Assembly (NCBI GenBank): GCA_907163375.1
Contig: CAJQUW010012889.1
Coordinates: 1 to 64,000, forward strand
DNA from: Prostheceraeus crozeri
Taxonomy: Eukaryota > Platyhelminthes > Polycladida > Euryleptidae
Reading direction: 5' to 3'
DNA length: 64,000 bases
This document shows positions 1 through 9,714 of the stretch, in pieces (positions within the stretch are counted from its first letter, which is position 1; every line of letters begins with the position of its first letter). The translations under genes were made by a program, and so were the position numbers. A model generated the notes under the pieces. That model did no database searches and had not been told where the DNA came from. It saw only the letters and a list, made by a program, of their open reading frames with translations.

Positions 1-771
1 TCCATTGTGTCGTTATCAATAAGATGTCTGAAGATTCGATTGGTTGGTGAAGTTGCGATGTTACACGAGTATATTCCTGACCAGTAAACGATGAAGGCGA
101 GGTCTCATGCAAGGATGGATCCTGACTACTCCAAAACGACATGCCGGTTTGACGATTCTTCGAGATGAGATTCTTGCAATTCTTTGAGGGTCCAATTTAT
201 TTTTTAAAAAACTTATTTAGTCCTTTATTTCTTCCTCCAACTAAATGCACAGTGCGTGGACAATGCAGACCGCTGGAAAACATATATCATTCAGCATATA
301 AGGCATGTAAATTTAACGCTGGATTCACGCATTGAAGCTAGCAATGGAGGAGGTGCTGCCCCGAGGCAACATATTTGAAATCTTTCCTTTTCACACTATG
401 TTGCCTACAGGCAACAGACCTACAGTCATCTGTAAGACAACGAATATTGGTGGTAATCGCTTTCTATGTTCTGATAGGCTTCATCACCTAGTTAAACATT
501 AGTAGATATTTTTTATGAGGAAAAAGTATGCATCAAACCTGTTGCAAGCGCATTATTGTTCATGCATGTATTATTGTTGTATTTCCTATAAATTCGGCAA
601 AGTAATTTTTGGTCAGACATTCTATGCAAACGTCCGTTTCATGAAAGCCACCACTGCTGATATGTTATCAATGAATATATTCTTTGATTGTTAACTTTAG
701 AAAATGATGCTTTTAGCCACCACGGAAAGATGTATACACAATTATTTTATGACGGATTTTCATAATTGCAG
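1..771. other. No gene recognised
   Basis: No reading frame, RNA gene or repeat that I recognise. The last bases before the next exon are pyrimidine-rich and end in TTGCAG, consistent with an intron or 5' flank. Confidence 0.5.
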
Positions 772-1057
772 TGTAACATGTCAAACGATCCGAGGAAAGT
801 ATTTCTCGCAGTTAATCCTCATGAATCATTGAAATATGTATTTGAAGAAAGTCGCGTACAAATTGCTTTATGGGAAAACATTTTCCGCGAAACTGGACCG
901 ATATATCTGGATACCGATATGTACAACGTCGCCGAAATCATGGATAACTTGAATGCAGCCGGCATCAGACACTATTTGATGTTACAAATGGAGCGTTCTC
1001 CCTTAGATGATGAACACAGACGAGTTGGGATACAAGTCAGCGACAACGAAAATCCAA
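772..1057 (+). CDS. Candidate host exon, ~95 codons, unknown family
   Basis: The stretch is open, starts after a good splice acceptor (TTGCAG) and ends at a strong donor (GTGAGT at 1058). An ATG at 778 (MSNDPRKVF) could be the true start if this is the first coding exon. The product is soluble-looking, with no signal peptide or membrane segment, and I do not recognise a domain. It ends in ...NENPS with the donor in phase 1, the same phase as the donors at 32,090 and 55,161. Part of it (an I..xL...GI pattern near residue 60) loosely recalls the modules encoded there, but that similarity is weak. A LINE fragment begins about 160 bases downstream, inside the presumed intron. The codon use looks normal for a host gene. 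It could instead be a relic. Confidence 0.45.
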
Positions 1058-1212
1058 GTGAGTATTTTATTTCTTTCTTTCTTAAGGCCAAGGCAATTTG
1101 CGATTAAAAACAAAAGATGAAAGAGAATGAAGCAATTCTCCATTCTTAAAATGTTCTTGAAAATGTTGCTGTCAATTCAATGTATTTACATTTCATTTCA
1201 TTTTAACATCGT

Positions 1213-2200
1213 TTGCTCCAGTTGCAAATGATTGATCCTCTTCGCCTTGGACTTAAAAACGTAATTTTCCTAAAGCTCAATCATAACGTAGTGTTGAGAA
1301 AATTTTGTGATGAAGGTATGCCCACTGGTTTTCTTTTGTGGCTGCAAAATTATTTAAGTAGCAGAACTGCTTGTGTTCGTTTATTGAATACTGATTCCAC
1401 TTTTTTTGATGTTGTGTCTGGCGTTCCTCAGGGAACTGTTCTCGCCCCTTTATCTTTGCCTCTTTTTTGGGGACTATAAATGCGACCATGACAATGATGT
1501 GTATTGTGTAAAGTATGTCGATGATCTCACATTGATAGTACGTATATTTAATTCTGAAGTTTCAAATGTTGAGAGTCTCGTCAAGAATGCCATAATGAAT
1601 CTAAAGTTTTGGTGCGAAGGGAATGACATGCAAATAAATCCTATGAAATCAAATGTAATGTTCTGTCTTAAGAGTGGAGTTTTGAGCAATCCCAATCCGT
1701 ACAATTTCTGTTTGAATGCTAATGATTTGGTAGCAATACTCGGCATTAATTTTGCAGATGATCTGTCTTGGCATTGTCATGTTGAAAAAATTATCAAAGT
1801 TGCCAACAAACGATTTTATCTTTTACGTAAATTGCGCCCATTTGTATCTGATGAAGAACTGCATATTATTTATATCCTATGTTAGATCTATTTTGGAGCA
1901 TGCTTGTCCCGTATTTGTGAGCTTGAATAAAACATTGTCTTTCCGATTAGAAAGAATAAACAAAAGAGCACATCGCATCATTTATAGAAACAATGCAGGA
2001 AAGTGTGTCATCTTTTTTTCCTTTTATGGCCTTTCATTTAAGCAAAATTTCTCAGTGAAAAGCTACGAAATCAATCTATAGTGTTCACTGAATGTCTTTT
2101 TATGAATGTATTTAACTTTTATTTGCGTCAATGTTGATCAATGTATGGTACCCTTTGATTTTCATTTGATTAAATAAAGCACTTTTCCATTCTTTTTATA
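1213..2200 (+). mobile_element. 5'-truncated LINE, reverse transcriptase fragment
   Basis: Three overlapping frames (about 1213-1479, 1406-1885, 1752-2081) carry successive parts of a non-LTR reverse transcriptase. The GVPQGTVLAPL motif is followed by the YVDDLTLI catalytic box, and then by YVRSILEHACPVF and RINKRAHRIIYR near the C terminus, which are typical of Jockey/CR1-like LINEs. The endonuclease and the start of the RT are missing, so the copy is 5' truncated. At least two frame changes separate the parts. An AATAAA at about 2173 may be its own 3' end. The clade is not certain. Confidence 0.75.
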
Positions 2201-2319
2201 AAGATGTGCTTCAATTAATGAAACTTCTGGTCCATAGATTAATTCAACATATAATTTCATAAGGGCGCAAATTGAATCACAACTTCATGAAGCATTGGAT
2301 CTCTAGAACAAAAAACATC

Positions 2320-2450
2320 CCGAGTAGGGAAAGTCTCCGTTGGCTAGGCCACATGGTAAGAAGAGACGAGAATGAATGGATCAGAGAAGTCTTGCGGCTG
2401 AAAGTGGATGGTAAAGTAATGGTAACGACAAGGAAGCATTAAGACCTGGA
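2320..2450 (+). mobile_element. LINE C-terminal scrap (RWLGHMVRRD motif)
   Basis: One frame reads SLRWLGHMVRRDENEW followed by a short basic tail and a stop. The RW(F/L)GH(V/M).R motif is the conserved C-terminal piece of many LINE polyproteins. Only about 40 codons remain. It is probably a different family from the LINE just upstream. Confidence 0.5.
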
Positions 2451-2544
2451 AATTGTGGTGAGAGATCCCAAACACGTAGGCGCATAGAATGCGAACGCCC
2501 ACGAACACCGACATGGAGGTTGCTCAAAAATATAACAATAACAA

Positions 2545-3062
2545 TAGTAAAAACTGCTCCAACCGCAAGCAAGAAGACAGTTCGCTTTGGGATCCAATTT
2601 CTCGGCCACTCGTCTGTCCAAGAGCTGAGAAATGTCAAGAAGGCCATCGAGAGAGCTTATCCTTACGTCAACGCAGTGCCGTGGTACCGGACAAAGAAAC
2701 TGGCTCCAAACGCGCCCAAAGACTCAATGCCGACATCCCAGAAACCACTTGTCGTTTACTCCTATCGCTGCGCTTGCGGAAGACGGGGGAGACGGAGAGA
2801 TGTCTTGACAAGCGCATCCGGGAACACATCCCTAAATGGTGTGAGGCAGGCAAGCAAAGGCCTCGATCAAAGGCGTCGTCTTCAGCTATAACGCAACATC
2901 ACCTGTCTTGCAGCCACCGTCCGTCGAGAGCTTCCTTCAAGGTATTGAGACAGTGTCGTGGTCAGATGGAACAGCGCATCGCTGAAGCTGTGTGCATCAG
3001 ACTCACGAGTCCTTCACTTTGTGTGCACAAAGAATTTGTTTACAGCTGTGCTTTGATACCTT
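2545..3062 (+). mobile_element. Penelope-like element fragment, GIY-YIG end
   Basis: The frame beginning near 2520 contains LGHSSVQELRNVKKAI and then VYSYRCACG, the start of a GIY-YIG endonuclease. The frame beginning near 2489 continues with GETERCLDKRIREHIPKW and ITQHHLSC, the central helix of the same fold. The two parts lie in different frames, so one frameshift lies near 2780. This is the C-terminal nuclease of a PLE. The reverse transcriptase is absent, so it is a dead fragment. The gene-end motif lies close to a poly-pyrimidine tract at 3065-3085. Confidence 0.6.
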
Positions 3063-3199
3063 GACTTCCTTTTCTTTTTTTCAGTATGTAGTTTATTTAA
3101 CCTTTATTTACTTGTGACCTCTGTACATATTCCTGTTTGCGTCAGACAGTCTGATCATGCCATTGTGATCTGTATTCGTAACCGTAGTGTCTCCGTTGT

Positions 3200-5965
3200 C
3201 AGTGGCGTAGCAGACCACCTCAGATGAGGTAATCTGAGTCCAATGAAAGAACCGGGAAAAGAACGTAGGCCTACATGTAAATTCCAAGTCAATTTTTAGT
3301 CCTTTAGGCGCATTGCTCAAAATATATTTTTTATTATTATAATTTAAAGAGCAAAATCAATTATCATAACAACTCCATTTCCACTTATAGTCATTACCAA
3401 AAACAATACAGGTAAATCATAACACTATAACCTGATGTATTTACTTACGATATAACAACTTTACTTGACGATCTTTCATTGAAGCAAACTTGTCGATAAT
3501 TGTGTCAACGAACGAACACTCTCCTGATAAGTGTTTGAGAAGAGAAGTTTCGATGCTTAAAAATACCAGTTGTTTCATGCGTTCTTGAGTCATGGTGGAA
3601 CGCAGGTAGGTCTTGATTCGCCGAAGCACACTGAAGGTTCTTTCACATGTCACCGATGTTAGAGCAATTGTTTGTGAAGCCATTAATGCTTTAGAGACAA
3701 GAGGTAGAGCGTCACACAAATCCAAGGAATGCATTTGTTTAAGAAGGGTAGAAGGATCATTTGCTTCTCCAAGTGCCACTCGCAAATCTGAATCAGTGAA
3801 TAGAATGTGTAATTCGTTGCGCAACTTCTCTTCTTCTTCTTGAACTAAATCTGGGTGATGTTTCTTCAGTTCATTTAGTGTATCGATGATTTCGTACATT
3901 AATCGCTTAAGTTTATCCTTCTCAAATTGGGATGACGAAGATGATGGCTTAGGCCTACTTGGAGTGTAACCGCTGTCAAGGAGATGTTGCTCGTTGATTT
4001 GTGGGACTCTCTTTTCATGATTAAAAAAGTAAGGCTCATATTGCTTCGCTTCCTCGACGAACGTTTGAAAGGAAACTTCAGAGCGTAGTTCACACAAGTT
4101 TGCACGATAGTCTGCTACCTTCGAAGATATTTCAGCTGGATCAATCATCACACCTTAAAGTTTCTTTGTCATCATGTCGGATAATGCGAAAACTTTACGA
4201 AAAAAGAATAAGAGAAACACATTCTCACAATTTCCCAATTGATATCGCAATCCTTTCGCTTCAGCGCGGGTGTAGCAATCAATTGAGCAAGCAGAGGACT
4301 CCGAAGAAATATTTTCTAAAACATTGAAAATTCACAATACTTAGAAGAAATAGCACAGACAGATTTTCCTCTCGTCAACCAACGCGTAGTTGACGCAAGA
4401 GGCAATGGACTGGATAACATAGAAGCACGTTTTGGTGAAGCGCGAAAAAATGTTGTCAAATTTTGCAAAAATCCGAAAAATATTGATACCAACGGAATAT
4501 TCTTACTGACACTTTGTGCTACTAATGCCCATTTGTGTGCATAACAATGAACGAAGTTTGCTGAGGGACAAATCTCCTTGATCTTAGTTTGCACTGAATT
4601 GTGCTTACCCATCATGTTACTTGCACCGTCGTATGACTGGCCGATCAATGAAGTATTTTTGGTTACACCAACGGACTCAAGACTTTCACATATTACACAG
4701 GAAAGATTGTTAGCTGATCTGTCTGCTGACACATTGACAAGGTCAATCAGATGTTCGAAGACCGATCCATTGTGAACAAGTCGGACACTGACAGCCATTT
4801 GACTTGTATTTGAAATGTCCGTTGTATCGTCAGCAATTATAGATATAAAAGGAGCACCTTTGATTCGATTCTCGATTTCACCGCGAACCTGATCATACAA
4901 ACACTTAATCAAGTCGTTTTGAATATCAGGTGATAATCCTGAAAATGGGATACTGTGATCAGGAGAGACACAATTTTTAATCAGCGGATCAGAACTAAAT
5001 TCACTGAGGAGCTTAATCAATTCAATGGAATTTCCACGATTTGGACTGTCAGTGCTCTCTGAATGACCTCTAAAAGGAAGGCCTTGGCAAACAAGGAAAA
5101 GAGCGGCTTTAATATGATGTCGCATCATTTCTCTGTTCTTCCTCACTTCCTCGTTGTGCATATTTCTCAAAGTTTTGAACTCCTCATTTAACATTTCATC
5201 GATCCTTACTTTGCCAATAAGTTTAAGAGAGGTGATCGCGGCCAGATGCGTAGGAGATTTTATATGTCTCTTCACATGATTAGAGAAATTCGCCAAGTCG
5301 AGTAATCCTCTCGTCGATGAAAACACTGTCGTTTTTGGTTTAAAGATAAGGCACGGAAAGCAGAAAAGTGTCTTTCTAATGGGGCAACCAGTCAGCCATT
5401 CGTATTTTTGATATTGCACACTAAGATTGCACTTTCTCCTTCCTTCAAAGGTGAAAATCGGCTTATCTCTTCCTTTAGTTTTTAGTTCTATTTTCTTTGC
5501 GTAGGATAAAGGAGAATTTTGTAAATTTATCAATTCCTCGACAGTTGCCATGAGTATTCTCCGTTATAAGTAGCGATGTAATTGAGTAATAGCGAAGACC
5601 GGAGAGGGTGGTTACACTCTGCTAGCAGATATTGATTCTAGAATATCAGACAGCAGACACATGGCAGGAGGGCGACGCAGAGAGGAGACGTATCATTACA
5701 ATGTTTGCTGCATCCAGACCAATCAGAGGCGCGCTATTGATAACTCTACTGCTGTACAGGTGTGATTCTGTCGCGAGATAGAATACTCGTATCTCTCCGC
5801 CTGTGTTAAAGAAGTTTTGTGAATTGGAAAACGGAAACATCGAACAAGATTATATGACCTTCATGTTAATCAAAATCCTATCATCACATATTTGTAATTT
5901 CATTTTCGTTTGTAAATTCCGGTGTATTCTCAGATTATTAGAATACTATAGGCGCTACGCCCCTG
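3200..5965 (-). mobile_element. hAT transposon with both ends and perfect 8-bp TSD
   Basis: The left end reads CAGTGGCGTAGC and the reverse complement of the right end reads CAGGGGCGTAGC, 11 of 12 bases alike, the usual hAT terminal form. Directly outside lie identical 8-bp duplications TCCGTTGT (3192-3199 and 5966-5973), the hAT target-site length. The element is 2766 bp and holds one transposase on the minus strand. Perfect duplications mark a fairly recent insertion, although the gene now has a frame break. Two shorter elements in the window (7878-9714 and 20,984-22,416) have the same CAGTGGCGTAGCGTGCTT-type end. Confidence 0.9.
3441..5551 (-). pseudogene. hAT transposase, ZMYM1-like, one internal frame break
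   Basis: The first part (5551-4316, 411 codons from ATG) has an N-terminal TTF-type zinc-finger region (YEWLTGCPIRKTLFCFPCLI), then the DUF4371-like RNase H-fold segment with ISIIADDTTDISN and SYDGASNMMGKHN, which match the acidic residues of the ZMYM1/hAT family. The second part (4151-3441) holds the C-terminal hAT dimerisation motif, TSVTCERTFSVLRRIKTYLR. Between them, about 160 bases still read as family sequence (ENVFLLFFF, then FALSDMMTKKL in another frame), so a frameshift near 4200 broke the gene. The whole lies inside the hAT ends, so it is the element's own transposase rather than a host ZMYM1 gene. Confidence 0.85.
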
Positions 5966-5973
5966 TCCGTTGT

Positions 5974-6315
5974 AATCATTGTTGATTCATTCTGTCGTGT
6001 ACCCTCAAAGAGACAGCGTGCGCAGGGAATAAATGATTTATGGACTTCCGGCTTTTGAATGCAATAATGAAAACGTCAATTGAAAATGAAAAAAGCCCCG
6101 ATAATAAAAATCGTGCGCTACAAATTATGAGAATTTTAATCAACGTGAGAAAACCCAAACAATTAACAGCAGCAGACTAAGTAAGCATGATAATAGAGAG
6201 AAACCATCATTAAACATTTCGGTACTTCTGTTCTTCCCCCCCCCACATTTCTGCTGTTGACACCCGCAGGTGTTGCATTGTCACTCGTTGTGCGTCGATA
6301 CGGGAGGTTCATTTC
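5974..6315. other. No gene recognised
   Basis: Host flank between the hAT element and a PLE pair. I see no coding signal beyond random short frames. A run of nine C lies near 6236. Confidence 0.5.
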
Positions 6316-7292
6316 AGGATACATAATTTCCAAATAAATGAAAATAAAGAAGTCACTCCCTTCTATTTACGACTTTTTATTTCAATTTAAAAAGAAGCAC
6401 CCGACGCGTTTCGTCCGAAGACAGTCTCAAGGGTGGCGTACAAATGTGGAAGGATCCTTAAATACTGATTAGGCATAGTTGTGGCAACTCATTAAACTTG
6501 TTCATGACGTCTATCAAGTTTTGGCATTTTCATCGCTATGAAGCGTGCTTCAGCCATTCTAGTTGTAATCGCATTAAATTGTTGAATAAGGATCTCACAA
6601 CTAAAGTCAGTTATTTCCATCTCTCTACCAGCATGAAATTTTAGATAATGCTCGCTCAAAGCACTTTTGGAATCTCTGTTGCGAATACTACGTTCGTGTT
6701 CTTGATAGCGCAACTTGAAAGGTCGACAACTTTGTCCAACATAGAGGGCATTGCACCAAAAGCAATTAAAACAATAAACTAGATATCTGCTTTTGCAGTT
6801 GTATTTAGGACCAATGGCGCTACACACATTACAATTACATTCTTCTTTGGGTTTGCTTTAATTAATTGAAATAATATTTCTCCCTGGTTTAGTTGAAAGC
6901 GTTACCGGAATGTCATATTTAACTTTCAAGTTATTTAATTTTCTTTAATGAGAATCACTAACGAAATCGAGTGATAAGTGGACGTTGTCTGCTTTGATAG
7001 ATTACAAAGATTTGCATAGATTTGCAATTTAATGCGATTACAACTAGAATGGCTGAAGCACGCTTCATAGCGATGAAAATGCCAAAACTTAATAGACGTC
7101 ATGAACAAGTTTAATGAGTTGCCACAACTATGCCTAATCAGTATATGCCTAATCCTTCCACATTTGTACGCCACCCTCGAGACTGTCTGCGGACGAAACG
7201 CGTCGGGTGCTTATTTTTAAATTGGAATAAAAAGTCGTAAATAGAAGGGAGTGACGTCTTTATTTTCATTTATTTGGAAATTACGTATCCTG
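6316..7292. mobile_element. Head-to-head pair of PLE 3' ends (inverted repeat)
   Basis: The left arm (about 6316-6582, minus-sense element) and right arm (about 7020-7292, plus-sense element) are near-identical inverted copies. Both encode FNAITTRMAEARFIAMKMP ending in RRHEQV and a stop, the GIY-YIG C terminus of one PLE family. Both carry the same 3' tail, with GGACGAAACGCGTC and AAATAAATGAAAATAAAGA. So two PLE copies, or one copy with an inverted partial copy, lie head to head. PLEs are known for such inverted terminal structures. The arms differ by only a few percent, so the event is recent. Confidence 0.75.
6492..6827 (-). pseudogene. PLE GIY-YIG endonuclease fragment
   Basis: The frame gives 111 codons. 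LVYCFNCFWCNALYVGQSCR is the GIY-YIG core (the second triad is YVG) with the Cys pairs common in PLE nucleases, followed by RYQEHERSIRN (the Arg/His helix) and ALSEHYLKFH. It ends at the true PLE C terminus (LDRRHEQV). The upstream reverse transcriptase is missing, so this is only the last domain of a truncated copy. It lies in the left arm of the inverted pair and in the spacer next to it. Confidence 0.75.
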
Positions 7293-7877
7293 TTGCGTTG
7301 TCAACGATCTTCTCTTGCTCCTACGGGCAGTCTTACTAAGGTGGCATAGCGTTGAGTGTGTGAGACTCCTCTTATCTAACTTGTAGAACATTTACAGCCT
7401 CAGAATTAGACAGCTGCTCGTCATTTGTCTGTAGACAACTATCACACGAAGTTCATGATCACAGATGTACCGTGTATTCCAATTGAGTATCCCAGGGACA
7501 AATCCTTCATCCAAGGGTTCAAGTAAGACTTCTCATTTGTGTTGTAGTGTCACTCAGTGACAGATGAAGTCTATTCTAAACCCAATGTGGCTAACTTCGG
7601 CGAAATTTGATGATTTTAGAAAACTTGAGAAATGTGGGGAAGAAAAGAATAGAAGTACTAACATTTCTGCTCAAACAAGCAAAAATGTTTCTCCTTCATA
7701 GCTTAAAATCTAAAAAGCTTAAAAAAGATGATTAGCACTGTGGACTTTGTAATTTCCTAGAATATGGCAGCCGACGCGGAACTAGTTAATTAAACGAATG
7801 CTCACAGTTTGTCGTGATGTTTAGAAACAGTTCATGATATATTATGCTTTTACAGTTTTCCAATATTCCAACGGCAC
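7293..7877. other. No gene recognised
   Basis: I see no coding frame or clear repeat in this stretch. Confidence 0.45.
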
Positions 7878-8096
7878 CAGTGGCGTAGCGTGCTTCAAAC
7901 CGTTTCCGGGGGTAAAGTCAGTCTTGGCAACGGTACATCTTATGGCATGCAGCATACTCGTATATACAAAGTACCCGGTGTGTTCTAAAGTCACTTTGAT
8001 GATTTCAAATAATGATGAAATAATGAAGAAGTGAAGGTATGCATCTGTAAACGCGCTTGTAAGACACGCCGTGATTAGCCAGTCAGTGTGTGTAAG

Positions 8097-8128
8097 TGTC
8101 ACTTATTCCACGAGAAGGGAATAAGTGA
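8097..8128. repeat. Short hairpin, mirrored by sequence at 9209
   Basis: GTCACTTATTCC and GGAATAAGTGAC form a 12-bp stem around CACGAGAA. The word TTCTCGTGGAATAAGT recurs inverted at 9209-9224, so this hairpin and the one at 9226 may mark the two ends of one short nested inverted-repeat element of about 1.2 kb. Confidence 0.6.
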
Positions 8129-9003
8129 CCACACCGTGCGACAACTAAAATCTCGGTTAGTTATCCTTTCATCGATGTAAATTGATCATCTCTTTATAGC
8201 GTTGGATGACAAGTTGTATGAATAGTATGAAAATCCAGATTTCCCTTTTCACGTTGCGCAATGCTACATTTCAGACTCCATAATGACCAGAGCCCAGGTT
8301 TCTCTTACCTAATAATTTCCTCGTCTACAATCAAACAGGTTGGCCGTCTCACAAGTTTCATTACGCAATTTCTACAAAGAGGGACGTTATCTGTGTTTTC
8401 TCAATGAAATTCTTTCTGTCAAGACACTGAACAAGTTACGGAGAATACTCGCGTTAGTCAATAAATGCGGGCTTCAAGTAAGTGGCAATAATCAAGTGGC
8501 CACTGCTAATAAATAATCAAGTGATCTGGTTAGTTTTATAAGGATGTTGAAATTAACACTCCAATAAGTGTCTCAAACGACTGCCGTGTGACCCAAATAT
8601 ATTTATGAAATATAACTGAATAAACACAGTGCTAATCAAGCCATAAAAAAGCAAAAGAAATCAATGTGTGCCATTCGAATCAATGCAGTATTTGAATAGC
8701 CTAAGGATTTTATGTTCGCCGTTCGCTGAAGTAGAAACAGAAATGAATGTTCGAATCATTGTATCATTTGAATAGTCCAATGTTATGCTAGTTGGTTGTT
8801 GCAGTAGATCGGTTCAACTATCAATTTAAACGAAGTCCAACATCAAGTTTTTCAAGTTATTTTCCATTCCAAATGAATAGAAGCGATTTATTTAATTGAT
8901 ACAACTTATATTTGAAAAAGCCTTTCAATTGATGCAAATTTTTGGACATAATTAGACGAGGGTGAAGGGAGATAACGCGTGGAAGACAACACGTGTCTTA
9001 AAA

Positions 9004-9075
9004 GTATCATTTTCCAGCTCGATTCATAAGACATTACTTGCGTAATGTCTTATGAATCGAGCTGGAAAATGATAC
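9004..9075. repeat. Perfect 34-bp stem palindrome
   Basis: Two 34-base arms (9004-9037 and 9042-9075) are exact reverse complements around the loop TTGC. The arms begin GTATCATTTTCCAGC. There is no coding sequence inside. A perfect stem of this length implies recent origin or ongoing correction. It could extrude as a cruciform. Confidence 0.9.
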
Positions 9076-9225
9076 CGCATTACGCAATTTTAAAATGTTT
9101 GAGTGAGGAGAGACTATTGATGGAGAGACACTTTCGCCGTTAGTATTTCCCCAACTTTAACAATGTAGTATGTATGAAAGTATGAAGATGCGTGCGCCTC
9201 TACAATTGCGTTCTCGTGGAATAAG

Positions 9226-9291
9226 TTAGTTATTGCACAGTAAGCTAAGTCTCGCGCTTCGCGCTCGACTTAGCGTACTGTGCAATAACTA
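9226..9291. repeat. Imperfect hairpin, about 30-bp stem
   Basis: The arms AGTTATTGCACAGTAAGC... and its inverse ...GCGTACTGTGCAATAACT pair around CGCGCTTCGCGC, with small mismatches. It sits next to the inverted copy of the 8097 hairpin word. Confidence 0.8.
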
Positions 9292-9714
9292 TTACTTGTA
9301 AAGAATTCCCCGTCTTCACCGGGATTGAATCACAGAGATGGAGTGCTTCTCCGTGGGTTGCATACAGTGGCCGCAACGAGCTGAAAGTCGTCGCCGACCT
9401 CTTCAGGCGCGTGCGAACGGCACATTGATAGATTGACTGAGTTGTCGATGACATCAACAGGCCATTGCTGATCATGTGTGGCTCGTGTTAGGTTTTAGCC
9501 AATCGGTGCAATCTCGGCGATACTCCGGCGACTGCCCCTGAGAGAGAAAGAGAGATAAAACCACCGAAGTCATACATGCATCCGTTGGAAAGATGAATAA
9601 AGACTTGAGATAAGATGTAGCGTTTGATCATTGATGCACATTGTACATGATTGAAATATGTTGAGGAATTTATTTAAAAATGCCCCGAATGCCGCAATGG
9701 ATGCTACACCCCTG

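Larger units (their letters stand above)
7878..9714. mobile_element. Probable non-autonomous hAT derivative
   Basis: The left end CAGTGGCGTAGCGTGCTTC is almost the same as the end of the element at 20,984 and matches the hAT at 3200. A candidate right end at 9714, read in reverse complement, is CAGGGGTGTAGCATCC. The flanking octamers AACGGCAC and AATAGCAC agree at six of eight positions, as an old target duplication might. No transposase is inside. The interior holds three hairpins (8097, 9004, 9226). The right boundary is the weak point; the left end is solid. Confidence 0.5.

Noticed and set aside
3441-5551. Host ZMYM1-type gene
   Set aside because: It lies within hAT ends and a perfect 8-bp duplication and is frame-broken, so it is the transposon's gene.
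6390-7200. Canonical hammerhead ribozyme
   Set aside because: The CTGATGA core is not present in its usual form, so only a related structured motif is claimed.
7870-9423. hAT right boundary at 9415 based on the octamer AACGGCAC
   Set aside because: The octamer matches the left flank exactly, but no CAG...-type terminal end precedes it; a chance match is likely.
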